A stretch of DNA of 64,000 nucleotides from Thermopetrobacter sp964430935 (GTDB lineage Bacteria; Pseudomonadota; Alphaproteobacteria; Rhizobiales; Aestuariivirgaceae): NCBI GenBank assembly GCA_964430935.1, contig CAYSHK010000051.1:59389-123388 (forward strand), written 5' to 3'. Position 1 is the first letter of the stretch, and each line of letters begins with the position of its first letter. A program made the position numbers and the translations under genes. Shown piece after piece: positions 51,133-59,854 of the stretch. The notes below the pieces were generated by a model. The model was not told the DNA's origin and ran no database searches. It saw only the letters and a list, made by a program, of their open reading frames with translations.

Positions 51133-51864
51133 CTATTCCTCCCGGGCCAGTTCCTCTCCGGCGCAATGTTTCTCCGGCCACTTGCAGATGTCGCAGATGA
51201 TGCAGCGCTCGCACTCCGGCTTGCGCGCCCTGCACACGTAGCGGCCGTGCAGGATGAGCCAGTGGTGGGCGTTGTGGCGGTATTTCTCCGGGATCACCTC
51301 CAGCAGGATCCTTTCCACCTCCAGAGGCGTCTTTCCCAGCGCCAACCCGGTGCGGTTGGCGACCCGGAAGATGTGCGTATCCACCGCGATGGTGGGATCC
51401 CCGAAAGCCACGTTCAGGACGACGTTCGCCGTCTTGCGTCCCACGCCGGGCAGGGATTCCAGCGCCTTCCTGTCATGCGGCACCCTGCCTCCGTATTTCT
51501 CCACCAGCGTGCGGGAAAGCTTCAGGACGTTCCGGGCCTTCGTCCTGTAGTAGTTGATGGACCGCAGGCGCTCCATCAGCCCCTCCTCTCCGAGTTCCAG
51601 CATCTTCTCCGGAGTGTCCGCCTCGGAAAAGAGTTTCTCCGTCACCTTGTTCACGCCCTTGTCCGTCATCTGCGCGGAAAGAACGACAGCCACGAGAAGC
51701 GTGAAGGGATTCGTCCAGTAAAGTTCCGATTTCGGTTCCGGATTCGCCTCCTGGAACCGACGCATCATCTCTTCTATCTCTTCCGGGGAAAGGAGGGTCT
51801 TCGGCCCTTCCTCACCGTTTTTCACACGTTTTCCGGAGCTCTTCTTCTTCGGGGATTTCGTCAC
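51133..51864 (-). CDS. nth: Endonuclease III
   Basis: 243 aa from a GTG at 51864 preceded by GGGAGAAG; no ATG is suitably placed. The first 25 residues are basic and Lys-rich. The helix-hairpin-helix LPGVGRKTANVVLNVAFG carries the catalytic Lys, and VDTHIFRVANRTG the catalytic Asp. The 4Fe-4S loop is CRARKPECERCIICDIC with the C-x6-C-x2-C-x5-C spacing. It is a base-excision repair glycosylase/AP lyase for oxidised pyrimidines. It is convergent with the FG-GAP gene. Confidence 0.95.
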   Translation of the reverse strand: MTKSPKKKSSGKRVKNGEEGPKTLLSPEEIEEMMRRFQEANPEPKSELYWTNPFTLLVAVVLSAQMTDKGVNKVTEKLFSEADTPEKMLELGEEGLMERLRSINYYRTKARNVLKLSRTLVEKYGGRVPHDRKALESLPGVGRKTANVVLNVAFGDPTIAVDTHIFRVANRTGLALGKTPLEVERILLEVIPEKYRHNAHHWLILHGRYVCRARKPECERCIICDICKWPEKHCAGEELAREE

Positions 51865-52012
51865 GACCGCTTCTCCCAGCACTCGACCGGCGACAGGATG
51901 CCGGCAAGCCGCGGACGGCGCAAGTTCATGGAGAAGTTTTTCCGCATGACTGTTGCGCTTCCCCTTCCGAAGGCGCAAAATCGGCTCCACCTGCAAACCG
52001 GGAGGCGGATGC

Positions 52013-52414
52013 ATGATCGGACTGGTTCTCGTCACGCACGGACGGCTCGCGGAGGAATTTCGCGCCGCCCTGGAGCACGTCGTCGGAGCGCAGGAGCGGC
52101 TGGAGACCCTGTGCATCGGCCCCGACGACGACATGGAACGGCGGCGCGCCGACATCATCGCGGCCATCGACCGGGTGGACGGAGGCGATGGCGTGATCGT
52201 GCTCACCGACATGTTCGGAGGCACGCCGTCCAATCTGGCCATATCGGCCATGGAGCCCGGACGGGTGGACGTGATCGCCGGGGTCAACCTGCCGATGCTG
52301 GTCAAGCTGGCTTCGGTGCGGGACACCTCCCGCCTGGAGGAGGCGGTGGCCGCCGCAGGCGAGGCCGCCCGCCGCTACATCCGCGTGGCCTCCCAGGTTC
52401 TCGATCCACATTGA
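52013..52414 (+). CDS. PTS EIIA component, mannose/fructose family
   Basis: 133 aa. The phosphorylated His is His9 in LVLVTHGRLAEEF; VLTDMFGGTPSNLAIS is the conserved core. In alphaproteobacteria this EIIA, HPr and EI-Ntr form a regulatory phosphorelay rather than a sugar importer, usually next to hprK. Here the neighbour on the right is an unrelated low-GC gene and HPr follows 1 kb away. GGGAGG sets the start at 52013. Confidence 0.92.
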   Translation: MIGLVLVTHGRLAEEFRAALEHVVGAQERLETLCIGPDDDMERRRADIIAAIDRVDGGDGVIVLTDMFGGTPSNLAISAMEPGRVDVIAGVNLPMLVKLASVRDTSRLEEAVAAAGEAARRYIRVASQVLDPH

Positions 52415-52422
52415 CCGGCATT

Positions 52423-53058
52423 TCAGAAACGCATCAGCCCCGCGATACCGGCCAGCGCTCCCAAAATGGTGAAAATGATGCCGATCCATAAAGCCATACG
52501 GTTATGGAACCTTTCCCTCTCCCGCTTCTTTGCCAAAGCATGCATGAGAGGCTCATTCCTCCGCAATTCCTGATACATGGAATAGATCTTCGGAAGATTC
52601 GCCTTCAGGAGCGTGGCATAAATGGCATCCCTGTCCATCCGGTTCTCACGGGAATGGACAATGGCATCCTGTATGCATCCTAGCTCAGAAACAAGCTTGG
52701 GCATCTCTGGGTAGCAGGTCAGAACCACATCCACTCCAAGCTCATATGTAATATCATCTATCTTATCCGCAATGTAGGCAGTAATGGCGTCAATGGCATC
52801 ATGCCTGGCCCGCATGCAATCGAATATGGCATCCTCGAGAAGACGACGAGCAGGATCTCCTTTCCCTTCTCTATGCAAGGTAATAGCTTCCACCACCTTG
52901 CGGCCGGCATATCTCAACTCATTGATGGATGGAGTAACAACTTCTCTTTGAATATTTTCGGCCTGCTTTAATGCTTTTTCAGCTTTGTTCCATTCAGCAA
53001 GCAGCTCCTGGAGGGTGATGTCAAAACCCTCCATTTCCCTCTTGGCCGCATCTTCCAT
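52423..53058 (-). CDS. Hypothetical tail-anchored helical protein, low GC
   Basis: 211 aa. Almost entirely helical: residues 10-60 and 150-190 have coiled-coil character (LAEWNKAEKALKQAENIQRE), and a single C-terminal helix (about 188-208, MALWIGIIFTILGALAGIAG) anchors it with the bulk in the cytoplasm. No family is recognised. Base composition drops well below that of the neighbours (about half G+C), codon use differs, and it lies antiparallel between two PTS genes normally adjacent, so it was probably acquired by transfer. Confidence 0.7.
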   Translation of the reverse strand: MEDAAKREMEGFDITLQELLAEWNKAEKALKQAENIQREVVTPSINELRYAGRKVVEAITLHREGKGDPARRLLEDAIFDCMRARHDAIDAITAYIADKIDDITYELGVDVVLTCYPEMPKLVSELGCIQDAIVHSRENRMDRDAIYATLLKANLPKIYSMYQELRRNEPLMHALAKKRERERFHNRMALWIGIIFTILGALAGIAGLMRF

Positions 53059-53059
53059 A

Positions 53060-53263
53060 TTAGTGGCGGACTCCGTAGAGACGCCTCAGTCGGTCGAGGC
53101 GTTCCTTCCGCGCCCCGGCGCGTCTGTCCAGTTCCTCCCGAGTCAGGAAGGCCCCTCTTTGCATGCGGATGTTGCCGCGGCTGAATCTTGCAATTACACG
53201 GCGGACGATCCCATCGTCCCGGAAAACGGAAGCGGATGGGCCGCAATTGGTTTTCTTCGGCAT
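53060..53263 (-). CDS. Possible small basic protein upstream of the low-GC gene
   Basis: 67 codons, MPKKTNCGPSASVFRDDG at the start and GAFLTREELDRRAGARKERL toward the end; the stop is one base before the next gene's start, suggesting coupling. There is no clear ribosome site and no family. The second half reads like a basic helical protein, while the first half does not. It may be a remnant rather than a gene. Confidence 0.25.
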   Translation of the reverse strand: MPKKTNCGPSASVFRDDGIVRRVIARFSRGNIRMQRGAFLTREELDRRAGARKERLDRLRRLYGVRH

Positions 53264-53390
53264 GTCTGGTCGACCTGTCCAGCGGTTTGTGTTAACTCCG
53301 CCACGGACTATGCATGTAAAAAACGGTTGCGTGTTTGTACTTTCCTGCGGATTTCACGTCAAGATGGTGCATCGGAGCGATGAGGCAGCC

Positions 53391-53666
53391 ATGACGGGTT
53401 TCAGCCGACGGATACGCATCTCCAACGCGCGCGGCCTGCATGCGCGGGCGTCGGCGAAATTCGTGAAGTGCGCGGAGGCCTTCGAGGCCGAGATCACCGT
53501 CAGCAAGGACGGCGAAACGGTCCCCGGCACGTCCATCATGGGCCTGATGATGCTGGCCGCCGCGCCCGGCTCCGAGATCGTTGTGGAGGCCAGGGGGCCG
53601 GAGGCGGAGGCGGCGCTGGACGCGCTGGAGACCCTGGTGCGCAACCGGTTCGACGAGGAGGAGTGA
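53391..53666 (+). CDS. ptsH: Phosphocarrier protein HPr
   Basis: 91 aa. Active-site His17 in NARGLHARASAKF and the regulatory-site Ser48 in VPGTSIMGLMML, with the C-terminal EALDALETLVRNRF-like helix. It relays phosphate from EI-Ntr to EIIA. ATG 53391 with GAGG upstream gives the standard length; upstream in-frame ATG 53364 has no ribosome site. It is followed after 4 bases by dapE. Confidence 0.93.
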   Translation: MTGFSRRIRISNARGLHARASAKFVKCAEAFEAEITVSKDGETVPGTSIMGLMMLAAAPGSEIVVEARGPEAEAALDALETLVRNRFDEEE

Positions 53667-53670
53667 TTCC

Positions 53671-54855
53671 ATGGCAGACAGAATGGATCCCGTGGCGCTG
53701 GCCCGGGCACTGATCCGCTGTCCTTCCGTCACGCCGGAGGATGCCGGAGCACTGGAGGTGCTCGAGGTGGCGCTCGAACCCGCCGGCTTCGTCTGCCATC
53801 GGCTGACCTTCTCCGAGGAAGGCACGGCGGATGTGCACAACCTGTTCGCACGCCACGGGGATTCCGGCCCGCATCTGTGCTTCGCCGGACACACGGACGT
53901 GGTGCCGCCCGGCGACGTGGACGCCTGGCTGCATCCACCCTTCGAAGCGGTCGTCGAGGACGGCGTGCTCTATGGCCGCGGCGCCGCGGACATGAAGAGC
54001 GAAGTGGCGGCCTTCGCGGCGGCCGCCGTGGACTGGGCCCGGGACCATGCCGGCGATCCGCCCGGCTCCGTGTCGCTTCTGATCACGGGCGACGAGGAGG
54101 GCGTGGCCATCAACGGCACCCGCAAGGTCCTGTCCTGGATGGCGGAGAACGGCCATGTGCCCGATGCCTGCCTCGTGGGCGAGCCCAGCTGTTCGGAGAT
54201 CCTGGGCGACACCATCAAGAACGGCCGCCGCGGATCCCTCAACCTGTTCATCACGGCCCGCGGCGTGCAGGGGCATACCGCCTATCCGGAGAAGGCGCTG
54301 AATCCGGTGCACGCGCTGGCCCGCCTGGTGGACCGCATGGCCTCCGCGCGGCTGGACGAGGGCACGGAGTTCTTCCAGCCGACGACGGTGGTCTTCTCCA
54401 CCTTCGACACGGGCAATCCCGCAACCAACGTCATTCCGGAGACGGCGCGGGCGACCTGCAACATCCGCTTCAACACCCTGCACTCGGCCGCCTCCCTGGA
54501 ACGGTGGGCGCACGATGCGGCCGACGCGGTGGCGCAGGAGACGGGCGCCCGCTTCGACATCCGCATGCAGGTCTCCGGAGAGGCGTTCCTGACCGAGAAG
54601 GGGCCTCTGGTGGATACGGTACGCGACGCCATCGTCGCGGAAACCGGCGTCACGCCGCGCCTCTCCACCGGCGGCGGCACGTCGGATGCGCGTTTCATCA
54701 AGGACTGGTGTCCGGTGGTGGAGTTCGGTCTGGTGAACGAGACCATCCATCAGGTGAACGAGCGGGTGCCGGTGGCCGACATCGAAACGCTGAAGCGCAT
54801 CTACAGGCGGATCATCGACGAATATTTCGCCCGCACGACCGGAGACGGGGCATGA
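53671..54855 (+). CDS. dapE: Succinyl-diaminopimelate desuccinylase
   Basis: 394 aa M20 metallopeptidase of lysine/diaminopimelate synthesis. Zinc and catalytic residues: His in FAGHTDVVPPGD, Asp in GRGAADMKSEVA, Glu-Glu in ITGDEEGVA, Glu in GEPSCSE, His near the end in NETIHQVNERV. STGGGTSDARFI is a DapE hallmark. The start at 53671 has GAGGAGGAG upstream. It overlaps the next gene as ATGA. Confidence 0.94.
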   Translation: MADRMDPVALARALIRCPSVTPEDAGALEVLEVALEPAGFVCHRLTFSEEGTADVHNLFARHGDSGPHLCFAGHTDVVPPGDVDAWLHPPFEAVVEDGVLYGRGAADMKSEVAAFAAAAVDWARDHAGDPPGSVSLLITGDEEGVAINGTRKVLSWMAENGHVPDACLVGEPSCSEILGDTIKNGRRGSLNLFITARGVQGHTAYPEKALNPVHALARLVDRMASARLDEGTEFFQPTTVVFSTFDTGNPATNVIPETARATCNIRFNTLHSAASLERWAHDAADAVAQETGARFDIRMQVSGEAFLTEKGPLVDTVRDAIVAETGVTPRLSTGGGTSDARFIKDWCPVVEFGLVNETIHQVNERVPVADIETLKRIYRRIIDEYFARTTGDGA

Positions 54856-55427
54856 GCTGGCTGGAAGAGGCGGCACGCGGCATCATCGGCTCCTTCCACA
54901 TCCTCCGCGGGCGGGCGACGGAGGACGTCTGGGACTGGTTCAATCTCACCGAACGCGGTTTCTGGCGCTCGTTCTCGGCATTCGTGATCGCCGCGCCGAT
55001 CTATCTCGCGGCGTCGCGTCTCGGCGTTCCGGCGGAGCTGGACACGGACGCCCAGAAGGCGGTGGTCGGCGCGGCCATGCTGAAGGGCCTGCTCGTGCTC
55101 GCCCTGCAGTGGATATCCTGGCCCATCGTGATGGTCTTCGTGGCGCGGCAGCTGAAGCTCTCGCAGCAGTATGCGCGCTACATCATCGTCTACAACTGGT
55201 CCACGGTGCTGGTGCTGCTGATCCAGGTGCCGCCGGTGCTGCTCTATCACTACGGACTGGTCGACATGCAGGCCGCGGCCTTCCTGATGCTCTTCGCGCT
55301 CGGCCTGGTGCTGTATCTGCGCTGGCAGGTGGCGCGCATCGCACTGGCCGCCCCGGCCCTGCTGGCCGTCATGCTGGTGCTGCTGGACATGGTGATATCG
55401 ATCGGCATCAATCGGGTCTTCATGTAG
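54852..55427 (+). CDS. Hypothetical five-helix membrane protein
   Basis: 191 aa. An amphipathic N-terminus (LEEAARGIIGSFHILRGRAT) is followed by about five membrane helices between residues 38 and 188, layout similar to Yip1-type or small transporter-like proteins but with no diagnostic motif. It is translationally coupled to dapE (ATGA), and its 3' end overlaps truA by 8 bases. Function unknown. Confidence 0.75.
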   Translation: MSWLEEAARGIIGSFHILRGRATEDVWDWFNLTERGFWRSFSAFVIAAPIYLAASRLGVPAELDTDAQKAVVGAAMLKGLLVLALQWISWPIVMVFVARQLKLSQQYARYIIVYNWSTVLVLLIQVPPVLLYHYGLVDMQAAAFLMLFALGLVLYLRWQVARIALAAPALLAVMLVLLDMVISIGINRVFM

Positions 55428-56172
55428 CCCGGTCCGGATAGTCCACCGCCGTCAGATAGAGCCCCTCCGGCGGCGCAACGGGTCCGCAGGCGGACCGGTC
55501 GCGGGCCTCCAGCGCGGCGCGCAGCTCCCCCGCCGTCCATTTCCCCTCGCCCACGAGCTTCAGGGACCCGGCGATGGAGCGCACCTGGTTGTGCAGGAAG
55601 GACCGCGCCGAGACGGTGATGCGGATCTCGTCCCCATCGCGCGCCACGGCGATCCGGTCCAGCGTCTTCACCGGGCTGTCCGCCTGGCACTGGGAGGCGC
55701 GGAAGGTGGTGAAGTCGTGACGCCCGACCAGAACCTGGGCGGCCTCGTGCATGACGCCGGCGTCGAGCGGACGGGGCACGTGCCACACCCGGCCGCGATC
55801 CAGCGCCGGCGGGCTCCTGCGATTGAGGATGCGGTAGAGATAGTGGCGTTTCACGGCCGAGAAGCGGGCGTGGAAGTCCGGCCCGGTCTCGCGTGCCTCC
55901 AGCACCACCACCGGCGCGGGCCGCAGATGATGGTTCAGGCCGTCGCGGAGACGATGCGGCGGGAAGTGCCGGGAAATGTCGAAATGCGCCACCTGCCCCG
56001 TCGCGTGGACGCCGGCGTCCGTGCGCCCGGCCCCGTGCACCCGCACCTCCTCGCCGGTCATGGCGAGGATGGCCTCCTCGAGCGCCTGCTGCACGGACGG
56101 ACCGTTTTCCTGCCGCTGCCAGCCGACGAACGGCGAGCCGTCGTATTCCACGGTGATGCGGTAGCGCGGCAT
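55420..56172 (-). CDS. truA: tRNA pseudouridine(38-40) synthase TruA
   Basis: 250 aa. Catalytic Asp in GAGRTDAGVHATGQVAHF; RITVEYDGSPFVGWQRQ at the N-terminus and SFLHNQVRSIAGSL near the C-terminus are classic TruA. It modifies uridines 38-40 of the anticodon stem. Third gene of the def-fmt-truA operon, a common alphaproteobacterial order, 3 bases after fmt. Confidence 0.96.
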   Translation of the reverse strand: MPRYRITVEYDGSPFVGWQRQENGPSVQQALEEAILAMTGEEVRVHGAGRTDAGVHATGQVAHFDISRHFPPHRLRDGLNHHLRPAPVVVLEARETGPDFHARFSAVKRHYLYRILNRRSPPALDRGRVWHVPRPLDAGVMHEAAQVLVGRHDFTTFRASQCQADSPVKTLDRIAVARDGDEIRITVSARSFLHNQVRSIAGSLKLVGEGKWTAGELRAALEARDRSACGPVAPPEGLYLTAVDYPDRAT

Positions 56173-56175
56173 GGT

Positions 56176-57111
56176 TCAGCCCCTCCCGAGGACGATACCC
56201 CGCGGCACGGGCGTGCCGCGCAGGAAGGCCTCGCGTTCCATGGGAGCCTTGCCGGCCCGTTGCACGATCAGCGGCCGCACGGCTCCTTCGGCACAGGCCA
56301 CGGTGAAGTCGTCGTCCAGTACCTCTCCCGGCACCCCCGAGCCTTCCGCCATTTCGGCCTTCAGGATCTTCAGCCGAAGCGGTCCGTTCCTCCCCGGCAG
56401 TTCCACCCAGGCACCGGGCCACGGCGAGAGGCCGTGGATCTGCGCCAGCACCTGCCGGGCGGGCCGGCCGAAATCGATGCGCGCCTCCTCCTTGGAGATC
56501 TTGTCCGCATAGGTGACGCCCTCCTCCGGCTGCGGGCGGCAGTCGAGGCGGCCTTCGCGCTCCAGCCGCGCCATGGCCCGCGCCATCAGGCGGGCGCCGC
56601 GTTCGGCGAGAACGTCATGCAGTTCTCCGGTGGTCGTGTCCGGTGCGATCTCCACCTCCTCGCAGGCGCAGACGTCGCCCGTGTCGAGCCCGGCATCCAT
56701 GCGCATGACGCAGACGCCGGTCCTTTCGTCGGCGGCCATGACCGCGCGGTGGATGGGCGCGGCGCCACGCCAGCGCGGCAGCAGGGACGCATGGAGATTG
56801 TAGCAGCCGTGCCGGGGAGCATCGAGCACCGCCCGCGGCAGGATCAGCCCGTAGGCGACGACGACCGCGGCGTCCGCATCCAGCGCGGCGAATCTCTCCT
56901 GCTCCTCCGTGCTCCTCAGGGTGCGCGGCGTGCGGACGGGAATGCCGAGCTCGTCGGCCAGCGCGTGCACCGGCGTGCGGCGCGGCTTCCTTCCCCGCCC
57001 GGCCGGTCTCGGCGGCTGGGAATAGACGGCGACGATCTCGTGGCCCTCCCCGTGCAGCGCCCGCAGGGTGGGGATGGCGAAATCCGGCGATCCCATGAAG
57101 ACGATGCGCAT
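56176..57111 (-). CDS. fmt: Methionyl-tRNA formyltransferase
   Basis: 311 aa. Formylates initiator Met-tRNA using 10-formyl-tetrahydrofolate. N-terminal MRIVFMGSPDFAIPTLRAL, formyl-transfer motif LHASLLPRWRGAAPIHRA with catalytic Asn/His, and Asp in MDAGLDTGDV. A C-terminal OB-like domain follows about residue 205. AGGAGG lies in the end of def, coupling the two genes. Confidence 0.96.
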   Translation of the reverse strand: MRIVFMGSPDFAIPTLRALHGEGHEIVAVYSQPPRPAGRGRKPRRTPVHALADELGIPVRTPRTLRSTEEQERFAALDADAAVVVAYGLILPRAVLDAPRHGCYNLHASLLPRWRGAAPIHRAVMAADERTGVCVMRMDAGLDTGDVCACEEVEIAPDTTTGELHDVLAERGARLMARAMARLEREGRLDCRPQPEEGVTYADKISKEEARIDFGRPARQVLAQIHGLSPWPGAWVELPGRNGPLRLKILKAEMAEGSGVPGEVLDDDFTVACAEGAVRPLIVQRAGKAPMEREAFLRGTPVPRGIVLGRG

Positions 57112-57116
57112 GGCTC

Positions 57117-57635
57117 TCAGGCCTCCTGCGCCTGCTTCGCCTTCTTGATGACCTTCTTCAGATAGCGTTCGCGCTTCAGCCGGCCCAGATGGTCGATGAA
57201 CAGGATGCCCTTCGTATGGTCGATCTCATGCTGCACGCAGGTGGCGTCCATCCCGGAAAAGGTGCGCTCCTGTTCCCTGCCGTCGAGATCCAGATAGCGC
57301 ACACGCACTTCCGCCGGCCGCACCACCGTGTCGTAGATTTCCGGCACGGAGAGACAGCCCTCCTCGTACTCGCGCTGCTCGTCGGAGGTCCATACCACCT
57401 CCGGATTGATGAGGGCGAGCGGACGGGGCTCCTCGCCCTCGCCGGCGGTGTCCATGACGACGACGGAGAGCGGCACGCCCACCTGCACCGCCGCAAGGCC
57501 GATGCCGGGCGCGTCGTACATTGTGTCGAACATGTCGCGCACCAGTTCGCGGATGGAATCGTCCACCTCCGCGACGAGCATGGAAGGCTTCTTCAGAAGC
57601 GGATCGGGTGGCGTGATGATCTTGCGGATGGCCAT
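57117..57635 (-). CDS. def: Peptide deformylase
   Basis: 172 aa. The three metal-site motifs are intact: GIGLAAVQVG, EEGCLSVP (Cys ligand) and QHEIDHTKG (two His ligands). It removes the formyl group from nascent proteins. ATG 57635 is supported by AGGAGAG; a longer in-frame extension upstream is not conserved. First gene of def-fmt-truA. Confidence 0.96.
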   Translation of the reverse strand: MAIRKIITPPDPLLKKPSMLVAEVDDSIRELVRDMFDTMYDAPGIGLAAVQVGVPLSVVVMDTAGEGEEPRPLALINPEVVWTSDEQREYEEGCLSVPEIYDTVVRPAEVRVRYLDLDGREQERTFSGMDATCVQHEIDHTKGILFIDHLGRLKRERYLKKVIKKAKQAQEA

Positions 57636-57688
57636 GGCTTCTCTCCTGGTCACCCAGACATAATCGCCGCCGCCATGGCGCGCAAGGA

Positions 57689-58093
57689 TCATTCCACCCC
57701 GTGCATGGAGAGGAAATGGGCGGTCACCGTGTCGAGCGTGGAGACGTGCTCGGCCAGCCAGTCGGGAAACTCCTCCTCCACGAACCGCTTCAGGACGGCC
57801 CGGCCCTCCTCCGTGGTCCAGCCGGCGCATTTCTCGCGCACGATCATGCGCATGCGGTCGTGCTCCGCCTTGTGGACGGGATAGGGCGGAAAGTGATGGG
57901 TGCGCATCAGATCCTCCTCGCGGGAGAAATGCTCCTCCACGTGCTCGGCCAGGGCGTTGGCGGCGGCTTCTATGCGGGCCTCGTCGCCTTCGGCCAGCGC
58001 CTCCGCCAGCTCGGTCAGCACCTCCACCTCCTCCGCATGGGTCGCGTTCATCGACGGCACCATGACCTGCGGAATTTCGATCTGCATCGGCAT
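57689..58093 (-). CDS. Hemerythrin-like oxygen/iron-binding protein
   Basis: 134 aa. Histidines and acids of a di-iron four-helix bundle: NATHAEEVEVL, HVEEHFSREEDLM, HKAEHDRM and WLAEHVSTLDTV. Bacterial hemerythrins bind O2 for sensing, storage or delivery. The start at 58093 has GGGGA upstream. An FNR-type box about 70 bases upstream suggests expression under low oxygen. Confidence 0.88.
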   Translation of the reverse strand: MPMQIEIPQVMVPSMNATHAEEVEVLTELAEALAEGDEARIEAAANALAEHVEEHFSREEDLMRTHHFPPYPVHKAEHDRMRMIVREKCAGWTTEEGRAVLKRFVEEEFPDWLAEHVSTLDTVTAHFLSMHGVE

Positions 58094-58161
58094 GCGTTCC
58101 CCTTTCTTCGAGAGAGCGGTCCCTTCACGCGCACAGATGGGGACACATCCGGCGGCGCGCC

Positions 58162-58175
58162 TTGACATGCATCAA
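58162..58175. promoter_or_regulatory. FNR/FixK-type box upstream of the hemerythrin gene
   Basis: TTGAC-ATGC-ATCAA, differing from TTGAT-N4-ATCAA at one base, inside the wider palindrome CTTGA...TCAAG. It is centred about 75 bases before the hemerythrin start codon, compatible with activation at -40 to -45 of a promoter in between. Confidence 0.65.
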
Positions 58176-58206
58176 GCGGCCTGCGGCCATGCCGCATCAT
58201 GAAAGC

Positions 58207-59007
58207 TCATTCGAAGGTCATGAAACTGTCGATCCTCTCCCGGTCGTAGCCCATGGAGGCCTCCAGCAGCTGGCGGGTGTAGGCCTCCTTCGGCGTGCCC
58301 CGGCGCAGATCTTCCACCTCCAGCTCCTCCACGAACCGGCCCCGGTTCATGACGGCCAGACGCTCGCACATGTGCGCGACGACCGCGAGATTGTGGGACA
58401 CCAGCACATAGGTGAGTCCGCGCTCCCTCTTCAGCCGCTTCAGGAGGTTCAGAACCTCCGCCTGGATGGAGACGTCCAGTGCGCTGGTGGGTTCGTCGAG
58501 CAGCAGCAGTTTCGGTTCCAGCATCAGGGCGCGGGCGATGGCCACCCGCTGACGCTGGCCGCCGGAGAGCTGGTGCGGATAGCGGAACCGGAACTCCGGC
58601 CCCAGCCCAACGGCGGCGAGCATGGCCAGCACGCGCTCCGCCCGTTCGCGGCGGTCGCCGATGCGATGGATGAGCAGAGGTTCCGTCAGGGTGGAATCGA
58701 TGGTCCTGCGCGGATGGAGGGAGGCGTAGGGATCCTGGAAGACCATCTGCACGTCGCGATAGAAGGCGAAATCGCGCGTGCCGGTCAGCGGCCGCCCGAA
58801 GATGCGCATGTCGCCGCGGGCCTCCGGAACCAGACCGGTCAGGGCACGCAGCACGGTGGACTTTCCGGACCCCGATTCCCCCACGAGACCGTAGGTTTCG
58901 CCGGCCCGGACGGTGAAGGACACGTCGCGGACGGCCCGGACGGCCTCGCGGCCGGTCCCGAAGGTCACGGACAGGTTGCGCACGTCCACGGCCGGAATCT
59001 CAGACAT
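58207..59007 (-). CDS. Peptide/nickel-type ABC transporter ATPase (DppF-like)
   Basis: 266 aa. Walker A GESGSGKST, signature LSGGQRQRVAIARAL, Walker B LLLLDEPTSALD, H-loop VSHNLAVV. It lacks the long oligopeptide C-terminal extension with cysteines typical of OppF; the C-terminal end TRQLLEASMGYDRERI is short. Energises import by the permease pair encoded upstream. It overlaps the partner ATPase gene by 8 bases and is the last gene of the five-gene operon. Confidence 0.93.
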   Translation of the reverse strand: MSEIPAVDVRNLSVTFGTGREAVRAVRDVSFTVRAGETYGLVGESGSGKSTVLRALTGLVPEARGDMRIFGRPLTGTRDFAFYRDVQMVFQDPYASLHPRRTIDSTLTEPLLIHRIGDRRERAERVLAMLAAVGLGPEFRFRYPHQLSGGQRQRVAIARALMLEPKLLLLDEPTSALDVSIQAEVLNLLKRLKRERGLTYVLVSHNLAVVAHMCERLAVMNRGRFVEELEVEDLRRGTPKEAYTRQLLEASMGYDRERIDSFMTFE

Positions 59008-59854
59008 GACCGCCCTCCTCCAGCCAGGCCGGGTCGCGCCTCAGGACCTCCAGATATTCCCTGCGTTCGTCGATGCGCGGCAGGGAGGCCAGAAGGCCCC
59101 GCGTGTAGGGATGCTTCGCCTCGTGCAGGCGGGAGGCCTCGCAGACCTCCATGATGCGCCCGGCGTACATGATGATCACGCGGTCGCAGAAGCTGGCCAC
59201 GAGATTGAGGTCGTGGGAGATGAACATCAGTCCCATTCCCCGGCTGCTCACCAGATCGTCCATGATCGCCAGCACCTGCATGGAGACGGTGACGTCCAGC
59301 GCGCTGGTGGGCTCGTCGGCGATCAGCAGGTCGGGTTCGGGAATGAGCATCATGGCGATCATCACCCTCTGTCCCATGCCGCCGGAGAGCTCGTGGGGAT
59401 ACGCGCGGTAGACCCGTTCCGGATCCCGGATCTTCACCGCCTCCAGCATCTTCAGCGCCCTGCGCCGGGCCTCCCTGCGCGAAACCCGGCGATGCATCAC
59501 GTAGGCCTCGGCGATCTGGTCGCCGACGCGCATCACCGGATTGAGGGAGTATTTCGGATCCTGCATGATCATGGAGATGCGGCCGCCCCGGATCCCGCGC
59601 ATGGTCTTCCCGTCGGCGGAGAGCAGGTCGATGCCGTCGAAGACCATCCGTTTCGCCCGCACCACGCCGGGCGGACGGATCAGCCCCAGAATGGCGCGGC
59701 CCGTCACCGATTTGCCGGACCCCGACTCCCCGACGATGCCGATCTTCTCCCGCCCCATGCCCAGCGAGAGACCGCGCACCGCATGGGTGACGCGCGTGCG
59801 GCCGTGGAAATCCACATGCAGATCCTCGATCTCCAGAAGGGGGGCGTCCGTCAT
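59000..59854 (-). CDS. Peptide/nickel-type ABC transporter ATPase (DppD-like)
   Basis: 284 aa. Walker A GESGSGKSV (Val replaces the usual Thr/Ser, common in DppD), Q-loop MIMQDPKYSLNPVM, signature LSGGMGQRVMIAMML, Walker B LLIADEPTSALD, H-loop ISHDLNLV. Start at 59854 with GAGGAG, overlapping the permease stop (ATGA). Confidence 0.93.
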   Translation of the reverse strand: MTDAPLLEIEDLHVDFHGRTRVTHAVRGLSLGMGREKIGIVGESGSGKSVTGRAILGLIRPPGVVRAKRMVFDGIDLLSADGKTMRGIRGGRISMIMQDPKYSLNPVMRVGDQIAEAYVMHRRVSRREARRRALKMLEAVKIRDPERVYRAYPHELSGGMGQRVMIAMMLIPEPDLLIADEPTSALDVTVSMQVLAIMDDLVSSRGMGLMFISHDLNLVASFCDRVIIMYAGRIMEVCEASRLHEAKHPYTRGLLASLPRIDERREYLEVLRRDPAWLEEGGHV

